A DNA stretch of 64,000 nucleotides from Planococcus versutus (GCF_001186155.3 NZ_CP016540.2:434001-498000); one strand, 5' to 3'. Shown: positions 1 to 9,448, counted from the first letter of the stretch. The notes: generated by a model from the letters alone, not told the origin. Translations and numbers: made by a program.

Positions 1-728
1 CAGCCATTCGAGACGGTGACAATTATATTGTCAATGGTCAAAAAACGTTTATTACCAATGGCATTAATTCGACTTTGATATTGGTTGTGGTGAAAACCGA
101 TCCGAAAGCAGAGTCTAAGCATCGCGGGATTTCGTTGTTAATGGTTGAAGAAGGAATGCCTGGTTTTCAAAAAGGGCGCAAGCTCGATAAAGTTGGACTT
201 CATGCACAAGATACATCCGAGTTGTATTTCGAGGATTGCGTTGTTCCGGCAGCAAATTTAATCGGAGAAGAAAACAAAGGCTTTACGTATTTAATGGAAA
301 AATTACAGCAAGAACGTTTAATGGTTGCAATGGCAGCTCAAATTGCTTCGGAAGACATGCTAGACATGACATTGGAATATGTAAAGTCGAGAAAAGCATT
401 TGGTAAGCCAATCGGATCATTCCAAAATTCTCAGTTTAAATTGGTGGAAATCGCGACTGAAATTGAATTAGGCCACTCATTTTTAGAATCGTTAATTGAA
501 GAACATATGGCCGGAAAAGACATTGTTTCGAAAGTATCGATGGCCAAATACTGGCTAACTGACACGGCAAAGCGAATTTCCGGAGACTGCATGCAATTAC
601 ATGGGGGATACGGATATATGGAAGAATACAAAATTGCACGGCGTTACCGTGACATTCCAGTAGCTGCGATTTATGCAGGATCTAATGAAATCATGAAAAC
701 CATAATTGCTAAACGAATGGGTCTTTAA
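1..728 (+). CDS. Acyl-CoA dehydrogenase (5' end cut by window edge)
   Basis: C-terminal two thirds of a FAD-dependent acyl-CoA dehydrogenase, which desaturates acyl-CoA at the alpha-beta bond. The reading frame is open from base 3, so the start lies outside the window. Visible family signatures are the KAFGKPIGSFQ segment, the QLHGGYGYMEEY segment and the C-terminal IYAGSNEIMK flavin-contacting stretch. The position that is the catalytic Glu in medium-chain enzymes is Ala here. The Glu of QERL (bases 312-314) lies where isovaleryl- and long-chain-type enzymes carry their base, so it is the likely catalyst (inference). It abuts the CoA-transferase gene, ATG following the stop directly, which points to translational coupling in an acyl-CoA catabolic operon. 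Confidence 0.93.
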   Translation, partial: AIRDGDNYIVNGQKTFITNGINSTLILVVVKTDPKAESKHRGISLLMVEEGMPGFQKGRKLDKVGLHAQDTSELYFEDCVVPAANLIGEENKGFTYLMEKLQQERLMVAMAAQIASEDMLDMTLEYVKSRKAFGKPIGSFQNSQFKLVEIATEIELGHSFLESLIEEHMAGKDIVSKVSMAKYWLTDTAKRISGDCMQLHGGYGYMEEYKIARRYRDIPVAAIYAGSNEIMKTIIAKRMGL

Positions 729-1706
729 ATGAAAAATGCATTAGAAGGTGTGCGCATACTGGACATTACATACTATGTTCCGGGGCCATATGCAGGAATG
801 CGATTGGCTGATTTAGGGGCGGACGTCATCAAAGTAGAACCACTTGAAGGTGATCCTTCCCGGTATATGGGAGGGGGGTATGTTCATCAAGCAAATAATC
901 GAGGTAAAAGAGTCGTTCATATTGATTTGAAATCAGCTGAAGGTCGTATGGAAATGATGGAACTAGTGAAAAATACAGATGCGCTCATTGAAACGTTCCG
1001 ACCAGGGGTAATGAAAAAATTAGGTTTGGATTATGATAGGTTGAAAATGGTGAAACCAGATTTAGTTTATTGTTCTTTGTCAGGATACGGACAAACTGGC
1101 GAAATGGCCAGTTTAGGTAGTCACGACTTGAATTACATGGCGCTGTCAGGAGCTTTAGATCAATTAAAAGATAGTTCTGGTAGACCGATTCATCCAACGA
1201 ATACCTTCGCTGATTTTACTGGCGGATTGATGGCAGCAGAACAAGTGATTGCAGCTTTACTAAAAAAATTCAGAACTGGAAAAGGGCAATACCTCGATAT
1301 TGCTTTAGTGGAAGTGATGGCGGAGTTTTTGGGGAATCATGACATTTACTACACAGAAGGAATTTCAGAAAATGGAGTTCCAGAAATAGGCGGGACCCGC
1401 GTTAGTTATGCCATTTACGAAACAAAAGATGGACGTTATGTAACGTTAGGTGCATTAGAAGCGAAATTCTGGCGAGTGTTTTGTGAGTTTGCTGAACGAC
1501 CGGAATGGCTAGAATGGGGAGACAAACCATTAGGAAGTCCCGAACATCAACAAGTCGCTGATTTTTTTAAGTCGAAAAATTGGCAGGAATGGTATCAAGT
1601 ATCTCTTCAAGTAGATGCGTGCTTAACACCTGTTTTAAAAGCACATGAGCGACACGAGCACCCGTTTTTTATTGAGAAAAGCAAAGTGAAAAGGAGCTGG
1701 ATGTGA
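729..1706 (+). CDS. CaiB/BaiF (family III) CoA-transferase or acyl-CoA racemase
   Basis: A 325-residue member of the family III CoA-transferase/alpha-methylacyl-CoA racemase superfamily. The N-terminal RILDITYYVPGPYAGMRLAD stretch, the GADVIKVEP nucleotide-binding segment and the LVYCSLSGYGQTG motif are typical. GSHDLNYMALSG around His132 and Asp133 matches the catalytic His/Asp region of the racemase branch (GHDxNY), so racemase or CoA-transfer chemistry are both possible. It is slightly shorter than the 360-400 residues usual for the family. The gene starts directly at the stop of the acyl-CoA dehydrogenase and is followed one base later by an acyl-CoA ligase, so all three probably process the same acyl substrate, which the sequence does not identify. 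Confidence 0.9.
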   Translation: MKNALEGVRILDITYYVPGPYAGMRLADLGADVIKVEPLEGDPSRYMGGGYVHQANNRGKRVVHIDLKSAEGRMEMMELVKNTDALIETFRPGVMKKLGLDYDRLKMVKPDLVYCSLSGYGQTGEMASLGSHDLNYMALSGALDQLKDSSGRPIHPTNTFADFTGGLMAAEQVIAALLKKFRTGKGQYLDIALVEVMAEFLGNHDIYYTEGISENGVPEIGGTRVSYAIYETKDGRYVTLGALEAKFWRVFCEFAERPEWLEWGDKPLGSPEHQQVADFFKSKNWQEWYQVSLQVDACLTPVLKAHERHEHPFFIEKSKVKRSWM

Positions 1707-1707
1707 C

Positions 1708-3324
1708 ATGATGGATGCACCATTGTTACTATCATCTTTCGTAAAAAGAGCGGAACGCTATTTCCCTGAAAAGATGATCATTTCACGAACTGGAGAAGAT
1801 ATGATTCACCGAATTCCTTATAAAGAGTTTGCAGTGAGAACGCGTCAATTGGCTGCTGCTTTGACAGGTCTTGGCATGAAACATGGCACGAAAGTTGGCA
1901 GTTTCGCATGGAATCATCATCGTCACCTCGAATTGTATTTTGGTGTTCCAAGTACGGGTGCGATTTTACACATGATCAATATTCGTTTGTCGCACGAACA
2001 TATTGCTTATGTTATTAATCATGCGGAAGATGAGATTTTGGTAGTGGACCATGATTTGTTCCCGTTGATTGAGAAGTTAGCGCCTATGCTAAAAACAGTA
2101 AAGCATTTTGTCATCATGAAAGACGGACTGGAATTACCAAGAACTTCGCTTGAAAATGTTCATTCCTATGAAAAGCTTATGGCAGCAGAAGATGGTAGCT
2201 TTGAGTTCCCTGAAGATTTAGATGAAAATACACCAGCGGGCATGTGCTATACATCTGCGACGACCGGCAACCCAAAAGGAGTTGTTTATACGCATCGTGG
2301 ACTTGTGCTTCATAGTTACGCATTAGGAATGTCTGATTCGATGGGCTTGTCCGAACGTGACATTGCTTTGTCTATTGTTCCAATGTTTCACGCAAATGCT
2401 TGGGGGTTGCCGTTTGCTGGGGTCTTGTTTGGAACTACACAAGTGCTACCAGGACCAGGCTTTGCACCTGGCATGCTCTTAGACTTGATTGAGTCGGAAA
2501 AAGTTACATTAACGGCAGGTGTCCCAACTATCTGGATGAGTGTCTTAAAAGAGCTAGAAGCGAATCCGCGAAATATCAAAACGCTACGAATGATTATTTG
2601 TGGTGGCTCGGCTTCGCCAAAAGGCTTGATTCGCGCATTTGAAGAAAAGTACAATGTGCCATTTGTAACAGGCTATGGCATGACAGAAACGTCTCCACTT
2701 GTTAGTTTAGCAATTACTACGTCTGGGATGACTAATATGACGATGGACGAGCGCGTGGAACGCCGCTCTATGGCAGGGTTACCCATGCCTGGGCTTGAAG
2801 TGCGCATCGTCAACGAAAACGGTGAAGCGCCGTGGGACGGCAAAACGATGGGTGAACTGAACGTTAAAGGTGCCTGGATTGCTGACGAATACTATAAAGA
2901 CGAACGAACTGAAGATGCATTTAAAGATGGTTGGCTTTATACAGGTGACATTGCGGTAATTGAACCGGACGGCTATATCAAGTTGACGGATCGCACAAAA
3001 GATTTAATCAAGAGTGGCGGAGAATGGATTTCGTCAGTTGATTTGGAAAATGCGTTGATGACGCACGAAGCCGTTTTTGAAGCAGCTGTTGTTGCTATTC
3101 CTCATGAGAAGTGGATGGAACGTCCGCTTGCTTGTGTTGTATTAAAAGAAGGGCACGCTGAAGACGATGCGATGAAAGCAGAGTTGCTGACCTATTTGGA
3201 GAGCCAATTTGCCAAGTGGTGGGTTCCGGACGATGTGGTATTTTTGAAAGAAGTGCCAAAAACATCGGTTGGTAAGTTTTTGAAAGCGGCTTTGCGAAAA
3301 GAGTTGGATGGTTATTATCAGTAA
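1708..3324 (+). CDS. AMP-forming acyl-CoA ligase (fatty-acyl-CoA synthetase family)
   Basis: A 538-residue adenylate-forming enzyme that activates a carboxylic acid, probably medium or long chain, to its CoA thioester with ATP. The P-loop-like TSATTGNPKGVVYTH, the YGMTETSP motif, the YTGDIAVIEPDGYIKLTDR hinge region and the C-terminal catalytic lysine segment KTSVGKFLK are all present, so the enzyme looks complete. ATG 1708 sits 11 bases after AAGGAG, and a second ATG follows immediately. It is the last gene of the acyl-CoA operon. The substrate cannot be read from the sequence; resemblance to AlkK-type medium-chain ligases is an impression only. Confidence 0.92.
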   Translation: MMDAPLLLSSFVKRAERYFPEKMIISRTGEDMIHRIPYKEFAVRTRQLAAALTGLGMKHGTKVGSFAWNHHRHLELYFGVPSTGAILHMINIRLSHEHIAYVINHAEDEILVVDHDLFPLIEKLAPMLKTVKHFVIMKDGLELPRTSLENVHSYEKLMAAEDGSFEFPEDLDENTPAGMCYTSATTGNPKGVVYTHRGLVLHSYALGMSDSMGLSERDIALSIVPMFHANAWGLPFAGVLFGTTQVLPGPGFAPGMLLDLIESEKVTLTAGVPTIWMSVLKELEANPRNIKTLRMIICGGSASPKGLIRAFEEKYNVPFVTGYGMTETSPLVSLAITTSGMTNMTMDERVERRSMAGLPMPGLEVRIVNENGEAPWDGKTMGELNVKGAWIADEYYKDERTEDAFKDGWLYTGDIAVIEPDGYIKLTDRTKDLIKSGGEWISSVDLENALMTHEAVFEAAVVAIPHEKWMERPLACVVLKEGHAEDDAMKAELLTYLESQFAKWWVPDDVVFLKEVPKTSVGKFLKAALRKELDGYYQ

Positions 3325-3370
3325 GGGTTAGAGTGAAAGCGTAAAGGTCCAAAATACGTCGGATACTTGC

Positions 3371-3503
3371 GCTTTTCCTAGTGTCCAGACTCCGGCAGCC
3401 AGATTCTAGGGTCATAAGTCACTCCGGCTGTGCGGCTAAAAACACGCCGCTTCGCCAGAGCATCTTATGCCCGTCGAATCTACATGGCTGCCTACGCTTT
3501 TCC
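3371..3503. repeat. Dispersed structured intergenic repeat, single copy
   Basis: This stretch is related to the tandem units at 12963-13305. Its outer arms GGCAGCC-AGATTC and GAATCT-ACAT-GGCTGCC are complementary, as are GGGTCATAAG and CTTATGCCC with one bulged base and the inner GCGGC/GCCGC pair, so it could fold into one long hairpin. It is bounded on both sides by the same short string CGCTTTTCC. Compared with the copies near 13 kb, bases in the arms differ in pairs that preserve pairing. Similar elements are, from memory, common between genes in Bacillaceae; function unknown. Confidence 0.75.
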
Positions 3504-3509
3504 TTTTAC

Positions 3510-3538
3510 TTGACAGAATAAACAAAACCTTTTAGTAT
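3510..3538 (+). promoter_or_regulatory. Sigma-A promoter of the trp leader
   Basis: Perfect -35 TTGACA (3510-3515) and -10 TAGTAT (3533-3538) separated by 17 bp, just upstream of the T-box leader. Confidence 0.8.
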
Positions 3539-3540
3539 AG

Positions 3541-3880
3541 GGAACAACTTGTTGTACGGAAGCAAGTCTGTTTGAGAGAAGAGCCTAGAGAAGACGAGAA
3601 TAGAAGAGTGTATAAATCGAGGATTGAGACGAGTAGGCAGGGAAATCTATTTAGAGAGTCAGCGGCTGGTGAGAGCTGATTAGGTAATCTGCGCGAATGG
3701 ACTTAGGAGAGCTTGCCTGAAAGCGGAAGCGAGTAAGGGAGACGTAAGCCCTGCGTTAAAGGGAAAGGCGAAGAGCCTGTTTAAGTGAGTGCAGAAATTG
3801 AATGCGCTAATGCGTGGTGGTACCGCGGTTTTTAACCCGTCCCCGCAATCAGATAACGATCTGATTGCGGGGACTTTTGT
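3541..3880 (+). promoter_or_regulatory. T-box riboswitch, tryptophan specifier
   Basis: A typical T-box leader. It has the distal stem I sequence AGAGAGTCAGCGGCTGGTG, then a specifier-loop context GAATGGAC whose codon TGG (3698-3700) reads tryptophan, and the T-box core TGGTACCGCGG (3818-3828). The terminator hairpin at 3839-3874 follows. Uncharged tRNA-Trp is expected to bind the specifier and the TGGN bulge, stabilise the antiterminator and allow transcription of trpD onward. The downstream genes fit the specifier. Confidence 0.93.
3839..3879 (+). terminator. Intrinsic terminator of the trp T-box
   Basis: Perfect inverted repeat GTCCCCGCAATCAGAT / ATCTGATTGCGGGGAC around a four-base loop, followed by TTTTGT. 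Its 5' arm lies immediately after the T-box core, as expected for the alternative to the antiterminator. Confidence 0.9.
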
Positions 3881-3909
3881 ATTTAAAAACGAGACGAGGA
3901 GAGATTAGT

Positions 3910-4902
3910 ATGAGCAGAGTAGAGAATTTGAGTGAACAAGGAATGTACGAAAAATCATTAGCAATGTTGAATGGCGATATAAATGAACAACAAATAAAGA
4001 GTTTTCTATCCGGTTTACATGAAAAAGGAGAAACGGCAGACGAGTTGGTCGGGCTAGTCAAAGCAATGCGTGAAAAGGCAGTGGCGCTTCCAGAGGTCGG
4101 AGGACAGCTCGTTGATGTTTGTGGAACCGGTGGTGACCGCTCTTACAGTTTTAACATCAGTACATTGACAGCCTTTGTATTAGCAGGATGCGGTATGACG
4201 GTTGCCAAGCATGGCAATCGGAGCGTTTCTAGTAAAACGGGCAGTTCCGATGTGCTAGAAGCACTTGGCATTTCAACGGAAACAGATATTGCATCAATTC
4301 CTACAATGCTTGATCAGACGGGGATTGCGCTATTATTTGCACCAGCTATCCATCCGGCACTCGGCGGCTTACGCCAAATTCGTAAAGATATCGGAACCCC
4401 GACTATCTTTAACTTAGTAGGACCTTTAGCAAATCCATTGCCGATTACGATTCAAATGACTGGTGTTTACCGCCGTGACATGCTGGAACCAATGGCGGAT
4501 GCGTTGATTCGCTTAGGTCGAAAAAAAGGTGCACTTGTTCATGGAGCAGGTGGATTGGATGAATTGTCGCTTGCGGGCACTAATGAATTGATCATCTTCA
4601 ATAAACAAGGTAAACGAAAAATGACCCTTCACCCGAACGAAGTTGGTTTAGAAGTGGCATCAATCGAAGCAATCCGCGGAGGCGATCCAAAACGTAACGC
4701 CGAAATTTTTATGGATGTCTTATCTGGAACAGATAGCCCTTATTTAGATACAGTCGCATTAAATGCAGGAGTAGTACTGTACGTCAGTGGTAAAGCTGAA
4801 AGCGTGACAGAAGGCGTAAAGCAGGCGAAAGCTTCAATCAAATCAGGCGAAACCGCGCGTGTCTTTGACTTGCACCGGTTAGCTGCGGGGGTATTTGTAT
4901 GA
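3910..4902 (+). CDS. trpD: Anthranilate phosphoribosyltransferase
   Basis: A 330-residue enzyme joining anthranilate to PRPP in the second step of tryptophan synthesis. Family motifs GTGGD (residues 72-76), SFNIST and KHGNRSVSSKTGSSD (from 100) bind PRPP and magnesium. I place the start at ATG 3910, behind GAGGAGA (3896-3902); an upstream in-frame start would lie inside the T-box terminator. It is the first gene after the T-box leader, and trpE and trpG are not present in the window, so the substrate must come from genes elsewhere. Its stop overlaps the trpC start (ATGA). Confidence 0.96.
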   Translation: MSRVENLSEQGMYEKSLAMLNGDINEQQIKSFLSGLHEKGETADELVGLVKAMREKAVALPEVGGQLVDVCGTGGDRSYSFNISTLTAFVLAGCGMTVAKHGNRSVSSKTGSSDVLEALGISTETDIASIPTMLDQTGIALLFAPAIHPALGGLRQIRKDIGTPTIFNLVGPLANPLPITIQMTGVYRRDMLEPMADALIRLGRKKGALVHGAGGLDELSLAGTNELIIFNKQGKRKMTLHPNEVGLEVASIEAIRGGDPKRNAEIFMDVLSGTDSPYLDTVALNAGVVLYVSGKAESVTEGVKQAKASIKSGETARVFDLHRLAAGVFV

Positions 4903-5672
4903 CGATATTAGATGACATCATTGCGACTAAATACGAAGAGATAAAAATGTATAAACCAGTTGGGGTAAATGCAATCGATTTCCCCCAAAAAACAACGCTA
5001 CTGGAGCATCTACAAAAAAGAAATGGCGTCATCTCAGAGATTAAACGCGCTTCTCCATCCAAAGGCGACATCAAAGTGGAAATAGATATTGTTGCGCAAG
5101 CCAAAAAATACGAAAAAGCTGGAGCAGCCGCAATTTCGGTACTTACGGATGAATTGTATTTTAAAGGGTCAATTGATGACTTGTGCGAAGTGGCAAAAGT
5201 CGTATCGATTCCCGTCTTGTGCAAAGATTTTATGGTGAGTGAAATTCAAGTTGATCGTGCTCAACATGCAGGGGCTACCATCATTCTGTTGATCGTAGCC
5301 GCACTGGAAAAGCAACAGCTAAAACGTCTTAACGACTATGCGCTCTCAAAAGGACTTGAAGTTTTAGTAGAAGTACATGACGAACAAGAACTGCAAGTAG
5401 CACTAGAGCTAGATGCAAAACTAGTAGGCATCAATAATCGTGATTTGAAAACCTTTGATGTATCGATTGAACGCACAGCACAATTGGCTAAGAGCTTTCC
5501 ATTTGACGGAGGACGGGTGTTAATTAGCGAAAGCGGAATGCACACAAAAGAAGATGCGCAATTCGCTTATGCAAATGGAGCTTCCGGAATTTTAGTCGGA
5601 GAAGCGTTAATGCGTTCTGAAAATCCAGGTAATTGGATTCGCCAGGCGACTAGTGAGGAGGCAGTGAGATGA
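4899..5672 (+). CDS. trpC: Indole-3-glycerol-phosphate synthase
   Basis: A 257-residue TIM-barrel enzyme that cyclises carboxyphenylaminodeoxyribulose phosphate to indole-3-glycerol phosphate. [12 protein letters not shown] (residues 47-58) is the family signature with the catalytic Glu and Lys, followed by [20 protein letters not shown] and the phosphate-binding [10 protein letters not shown] and GILVGEALM regions. Length is normal. It overlaps trpD upstream and trpF/trpB downstream by four bases (ATGA), so the operon is translationally coupled. Confidence 0.96.
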   Translation: MTILDDIIATKYEEIKMYKPVGVNAIDFPQKTTLLEHLQKRNGVISEIKRASPSKGDIKVEIDIVAQAKKYEKAGAAAISVLTDELYFKGSIDDLCEVAKVVSIPVLCKDFMVSEIQVDRAQHAGATIILLIVAALEKQQLKRLNDYALSKGLEVLVEVHDEQELQVALELDAKLVGINNRDLKTFDVSIERTAQLAKSFPFDGGRVLISESGMHTKEDAQFAYANGASGILVGEALMRSENPGNWIRQATSEEAVR

Positions 5673-7465
5673 CAAAAGTGAAAATTTGTGGCTTACAAGA
5701 ACAACAACATGTTAACGCAGCAAGTCGTGCGGATGCTATCGGCTTCGTATTTGCTCCGAGCAGACGTCAAGTGACGATTGCGCAAGCTGCTGAACTGGCT
5801 AAACACATTCCTGTAGATACCGATAAAATTGGAGTTTTTGTTAATGCGTCATTACAGGAAATTGAAGATACTGTTGCAGGTGTTCCGCTAACGATGGTTC
5901 AGCTTCACGGCGATGAACCCGATGAGTTGGTAAAAGCTATTCGTGTCCCTGTTATCCAAGCCTTCTCGATTCGCACAAAAGAAGATGTAGAGCAGTTGAA
6001 AAATTCTCTAGCTGATTATATTTTAGTAGACGCTCCGGGTACGGAATACCGCGGAGGTAGCGGTAATGTGTTTGATTGGTCGTTACTAGACGGAGTGGGT
6101 ATCGATCCATCTCGCCTAATTGTGGCGGGTGGGTTAACACCGGAAAATGTCCGTGCGGCAATCGAGCAAACAACACCTTATATGGTAGACGTCTCTAGTG
6201 GAGTTGAAACAGAACGTCGCAAAGATACAGCAAAAATACTAGAATTCATTAAACAGGTAAAGGATGATTCGGTGGAACAGACAATAGAAAAAACAGGCTT
6301 TTTCGGTAAATACGGTGGGCAATTTGTGCCAGAAACGTTGATGAAAGCCGTTAAGGAATTAGAAGATGCTTATAATGAAGTCAAAGAAGATCCGGAATTT
6401 CATAAAGAATACCATCATTATTTATCGGAGTATGTGGGTCGTGAACAGCCATTGACTTTCGCAAAACGCATGACTGAAGCATACGGTGGACCAAAAATCT
6501 ATTTGAAACGAGAAGATTTGAATCATACCGGTGCGCATAAAGTAAACAACGCCATTGGTCAGGCTTTGCTAGCGATGAGGATGGGCAAACGTAAAATTGT
6601 AGCAGAAACAGGAGCGGGTCAGCACGGTGTGGCGACTGCGACAATTTGTGCGCTATTCGATTTAGATTGTGTTATTTTCATGGGTGAAGAAGACATTAAG
6701 CGTCAGCAATTGAACGTTTTCCGTATGAAGCTCTTGGGAGCACGTGTAGAAAGTGTCACAAAAGGCAGTGCGACCTTAAAAGATGCAGTCAATGAAGCTT
6801 TGCGTTACTGGGTTGCCAATGTCGAAGATACGCATTACTTAATCGGTTCGGCTCTCGGGCCGCATCCGTTTCCAACGATGGTTCGTGATTTTCAAAGTGT
6901 TATCGGCGAAGAAACCAGACGTCAGATTCTTGAGAAAGAAGGACGTTTGCCTGATGCTATTTTGGCGTGTGTCGGTGGTGGCAGCAATGCGATTGGGATG
7001 TTCTATCCGTTTATTCAAGATAAAGAAGTCGAGTTGATTGGCGTTGAAGCGGCGGGTCAAGGTGTGGATACAGATAAACACGCTGCAACCTTAACGAAAG
7101 GAACAGAAGGTGTACTCCACGGAGCCTTAATGAAGTTATTGCAGGACGATGCAGGCCAAGTGCAGGAAGCACATTCGATTTCTGCAGGTCTCGATTATCC
7201 AGGAATTGGACCAGAACATGCTTATTTAGCAGATATTGGTCGTGTCGAATACCGTTCGATTACTGATGATGAAGCACTGGCTGCAGTTATTAGCATGTCT
7301 CGTCTTGAAGGAATTATTCCAGCACTTGAAACGGCGCATGCTATTGCAGAAGCAGAAAAACAAGCAAAGTCTATGACGAAAGAGCAGATACTGATTATTT
7401 GTGTATCCGGTCGTGGAGATAAAGATATGGCGACCTATGCAGAGAATCTGGAGGGGCTATCATGA
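5669..7465 (+). CDS. trpF-trpB: Phosphoribosylanthranilate isomerase fused in frame to tryptophan synthase beta chain
   Basis: One open frame of 598 codons holds a full TrpF (residues 1 to about 201; KICGLQ near the start, [24 protein letters not shown]) and a full TrpB (about 202-598; [22 protein letters not shown] with the PLP lysine at 291, [10 protein letters not shown]). No stop separates them. Codon 202 is GTG (6272) with AAAGGATG seven bases upstream, so TrpB of 397 residues could also be started independently; that is the usual TrpB length. Both a fused protein and two products are possible. The trpF end has lost its stop codon, through true fusion or a sequence error. It overlaps trpC and trpA by four bases each. 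Confidence 0.93.
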   Translation: MTKVKICGLQEQQHVNAASRADAIGFVFAPSRRQVTIAQAAELAKHIPVDTDKIGVFVNASLQEIEDTVAGVPLTMVQLHGDEPDELVKAIRVPVIQAFSIRTKEDVEQLKNSLADYILVDAPGTEYRGGSGNVFDWSLLDGVGIDPSRLIVAGGLTPENVRAAIEQTTPYMVDVSSGVETERRKDTAKILEFIKQVKDDSVEQTIEKTGFFGKYGGQFVPETLMKAVKELEDAYNEVKEDPEFHKEYHHYLSEYVGREQPLTFAKRMTEAYGGPKIYLKREDLNHTGAHKVNNAIGQALLAMRMGKRKIVAETGAGQHGVATATICALFDLDCVIFMGEEDIKRQQLNVFRMKLLGARVESVTKGSATLKDAVNEALRYWVANVEDTHYLIGSALGPHPFPTMVRDFQSVIGEETRRQILEKEGRLPDAILACVGGGSNAIGMFYPFIQDKEVELIGVEAAGQGVDTDKHAATLTKGTEGVLHGALMKLLQDDAGQVQEAHSISAGLDYPGIGPEHAYLADIGRVEYRSITDDEALAAVISMSRLEGIIPALETAHAIAEAEKQAKSMTKEQILIICVSGRGDKDMATYAENLEGLS

Positions 7466-8232
7466 ATCGACTAGAGCAACTGAAAAAATCAGGAAACAAA
7501 GCCTTTGTCGCCTATATTATGGCTGGAGATGGCGGTCTTGATCGTCTGAAAGATCAAGTACAGTATTTACAAAGAGTAGGTGTGACTGCTATCGAAATCG
7601 GCATTCCTTTTTCAGATCCGGTCGCAGATGGTCCGACGATTGAAGCGGCCGGAAACCGTGCGTTGAAAAAAGGTGTAACTTTACAAAAGGTATTAGCAGA
7701 ACTACAAAGCTGGACATTCGAAGTTAACATTCCTTTACTGGTGATGACTTATTTAAATCCAGTACTAAGTTTTGGTGTAGAGCGTTTCGCCACGGAATGC
7801 AGTAAAGCCGGGGTGTCGGGAGTGATCATTCCAGATCTTCCATATGAACATAAGCAATTGGTTCAACCATATGTCGATAAAGAAGGCATCAAGCTGATTC
7901 AGTTGGTAACGTTAACAACAACTGATGCACGATTAGATGCAATTCTACACGAAGCAGAAGGTTTTGTGTATGCCGTAACAGTTAAAGGAATTACTGGATC
8001 TCGCGATGAAATGTCACAAGATGTGAAAGCTTTTATGCAAAAAGTTCGTGAGAAAAGTCCGGTTCCAGTTTATGCTGGATTCGGAATTTCAAAAAGCAGT
8101 CACGTTGACTTGCTGCGTGATGATGTGGATGGGTTTATCGTTGGAAGTGCAATTGTTGAAGCTTTTAACGCAGGTGAAATTGAAGTACTCGAACCTCTTA
8201 TACATGCAGTGACAGCCTCTCATTCGGTATAA
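7462..8232 (+). CDS. trpA: Tryptophan synthase alpha chain
   Basis: A 256-residue TIM-barrel protein that cleaves indole-3-glycerol phosphate and channels indole to TrpB. The [18 protein letters not shown] stretch carries the catalytic Glu and Asp. [18 protein letters not shown] and the phosphate-binding GFGIS and IVGSAIVE segments follow. The ATG overlaps the trpF/trpB stop by four bases. No terminator is visible between it and the DNA glycosylase gene 20 bases downstream, so the T-box transcript may continue. Confidence 0.96.
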   Translation: MNRLEQLKKSGNKAFVAYIMAGDGGLDRLKDQVQYLQRVGVTAIEIGIPFSDPVADGPTIEAAGNRALKKGVTLQKVLAELQSWTFEVNIPLLVMTYLNPVLSFGVERFATECSKAGVSGVIIPDLPYEHKQLVQPYVDKEGIKLIQLVTLTTTDARLDAILHEAEGFVYAVTVKGITGSRDEMSQDVKAFMQKVREKSPVPVYAGFGISKSSHVDLLRDDVDGFIVGSAIVEAFNAGEIEVLEPLIHAVTASHSV

Positions 8233-8252
8233 TATTGTTAGGAGGGGATGTT

Positions 8253-8843
8253 ATGTTTACACCAGTTCATGCTGATTTTTTTAATGCGCCAACGCTGGAA
8301 TTGTCCCGCAATTTACTTGGTCAAATTCTAGTTCACGAATTACCTGAAGGCGTTGTTGCCGGGCGCATCGTTGAAACTGAGGCTTATATGGGCGCAGAAG
8401 ATCGAGCTGCTCATAGCTTTGGAAACCGTCGGACAAAACGCACCGAAATTATGTTTGGTAAACCTGGACTTGTCTACACGTATCAAATGCATACACATAC
8501 ATTGGTCAATGTTGTCGCGGGACCTGAAGAAACGCCGCGGGCGATATTAATTCGAGCGGTCGAACCCGTTGAAGGTATTGAACTGATGAGAGAACGGCGT
8601 GGCAAGCATATGCCAATGAAACAATGGACCAGTGGACCCGGTAAACTGACAAAGGCTATGGCGATCAACATGGATTATTACGGTCATTATTTTACGGAGA
8701 AACCACTTTATATTGCGCAAGGAAATCCGGTCGAGTCGGTGTCAGTAGGCCCACGTATAGGGATCGGAAATTCACTCGATGCCGTTCATTATCCTTACCG
8801 TTTTTGGGAATCTGAAAATCCTTTTGTTTCGAAATTTCGTTAA
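8253..8843 (+). CDS. 3-methyladenine DNA glycosylase (AAG/MPG type)
   Basis: A 196-residue monofunctional glycosylase of the AAG family, which removes alkylated purines in base excision repair. RIVETEAYMGAEDRAAHSFGNRRTKR carries the family pattern with the catalytic Glu in ETEAY, and TSGPGKLTKAMAI is the second conserved segment. ATG 8253 follows GGAGGGG (8241-8247) at ideal distance and gives the same length as B. subtilis YxlJ. It lies 20 bases after trpA with no visible terminator, so it may be transcribed with the trp operon although it has no role in tryptophan synthesis. Confidence 0.93.
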   Translation: MFTPVHADFFNAPTLELSRNLLGQILVHELPEGVVAGRIVETEAYMGAEDRAAHSFGNRRTKRTEIMFGKPGLVYTYQMHTHTLVNVVAGPEETPRAILIRAVEPVEGIELMRERRGKHMPMKQWTSGPGKLTKAMAINMDYYGHYFTEKPLYIAQGNPVESVSVGPRIGIGNSLDAVHYPYRFWESENPFVSKFR

Positions 8844-8912
8844 CTTTGTGTTTAACTCTACTCCCTTGTGGAATACTAAAAGAGAATGAACAAACAAAAG
8901 GAGTGGAAGATA

Positions 8913-9437
8913 GTGGCGAAAATTGCAACTTTAATTACTGATATGTTCGAAGATGTGGAATATACGGACCCGTTGAAAGCGTTTAATGATGCAGGTCACG
9001 AAGTTTTCACTATCGAAGAAGAAGCTGGCAAAAAAGTGACAGGTAAACAAGGTGAAGCGGTTGTCACAATCGATAAAGGGATTGATGATGTCAGCCCAGA
9101 TGATTTTGATGCTTTGTTCTTACCAGGTGGATTTTCACCGGATCAATTGCGTGCGGATGATCGGTTTGTGAAGTTTTCAAAAGCTTTCATGGATGCGAAA
9201 AAACCAGTCTTTGCAATTTGTCATGGCCCTCAATTATTAATTACAGCCAAAGCATTAGAAGGGCGTAAAGCTACAGGTTATCAATCGATTCAAGTCGATA
9301 TGGAATATGCAGGTGCAACGGTTCTTGATGAAGAAGTAGTGGTGTGTCAAGACCAATTGGTTACTAGTCGTCAACCCGATGACATTCCAGCGTTTAATCG
9401 AGAATCATTACGTGTACTTGAACAATTAAACAAGTAA
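8913..9437 (+). CDS. DJ-1/PfpI family protein (general-stress-protein-18 type)
   Basis: A 174-residue flavodoxin-like protein of the DJ-1/PfpI family. AICHGPQLL contains the nucleophile cysteine at the elbow, and ALFLPGGFSPDQLR and TSRQPDDIPAF are typical of the PfpI/YraA/YfkM branch, linked to stress and glycation repair. I chose GTG 8913 because AAAGGAG lies just upstream and MAKIATLITDMFED then aligns with family N-termini; ATG 8886 lacks a ribosome site. A GTTTAA box (8850-8855) with GGAATA 14 bp later resembles a weak sigma-B promoter, in line with general-stress control of B. subtilis relatives. Confidence 0.9.
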   Translation: MAKIATLITDMFEDVEYTDPLKAFNDAGHEVFTIEEEAGKKVTGKQGEAVVTIDKGIDDVSPDDFDALFLPGGFSPDQLRADDRFVKFSKAFMDAKKPVFAICHGPQLLITAKALEGRKATGYQSIQVDMEYAGATVLDEEVVVCQDQLVTSRQPDDIPAFNRESLRVLEQLNK

Positions 9438-9448
9438 AATTTTAACTC

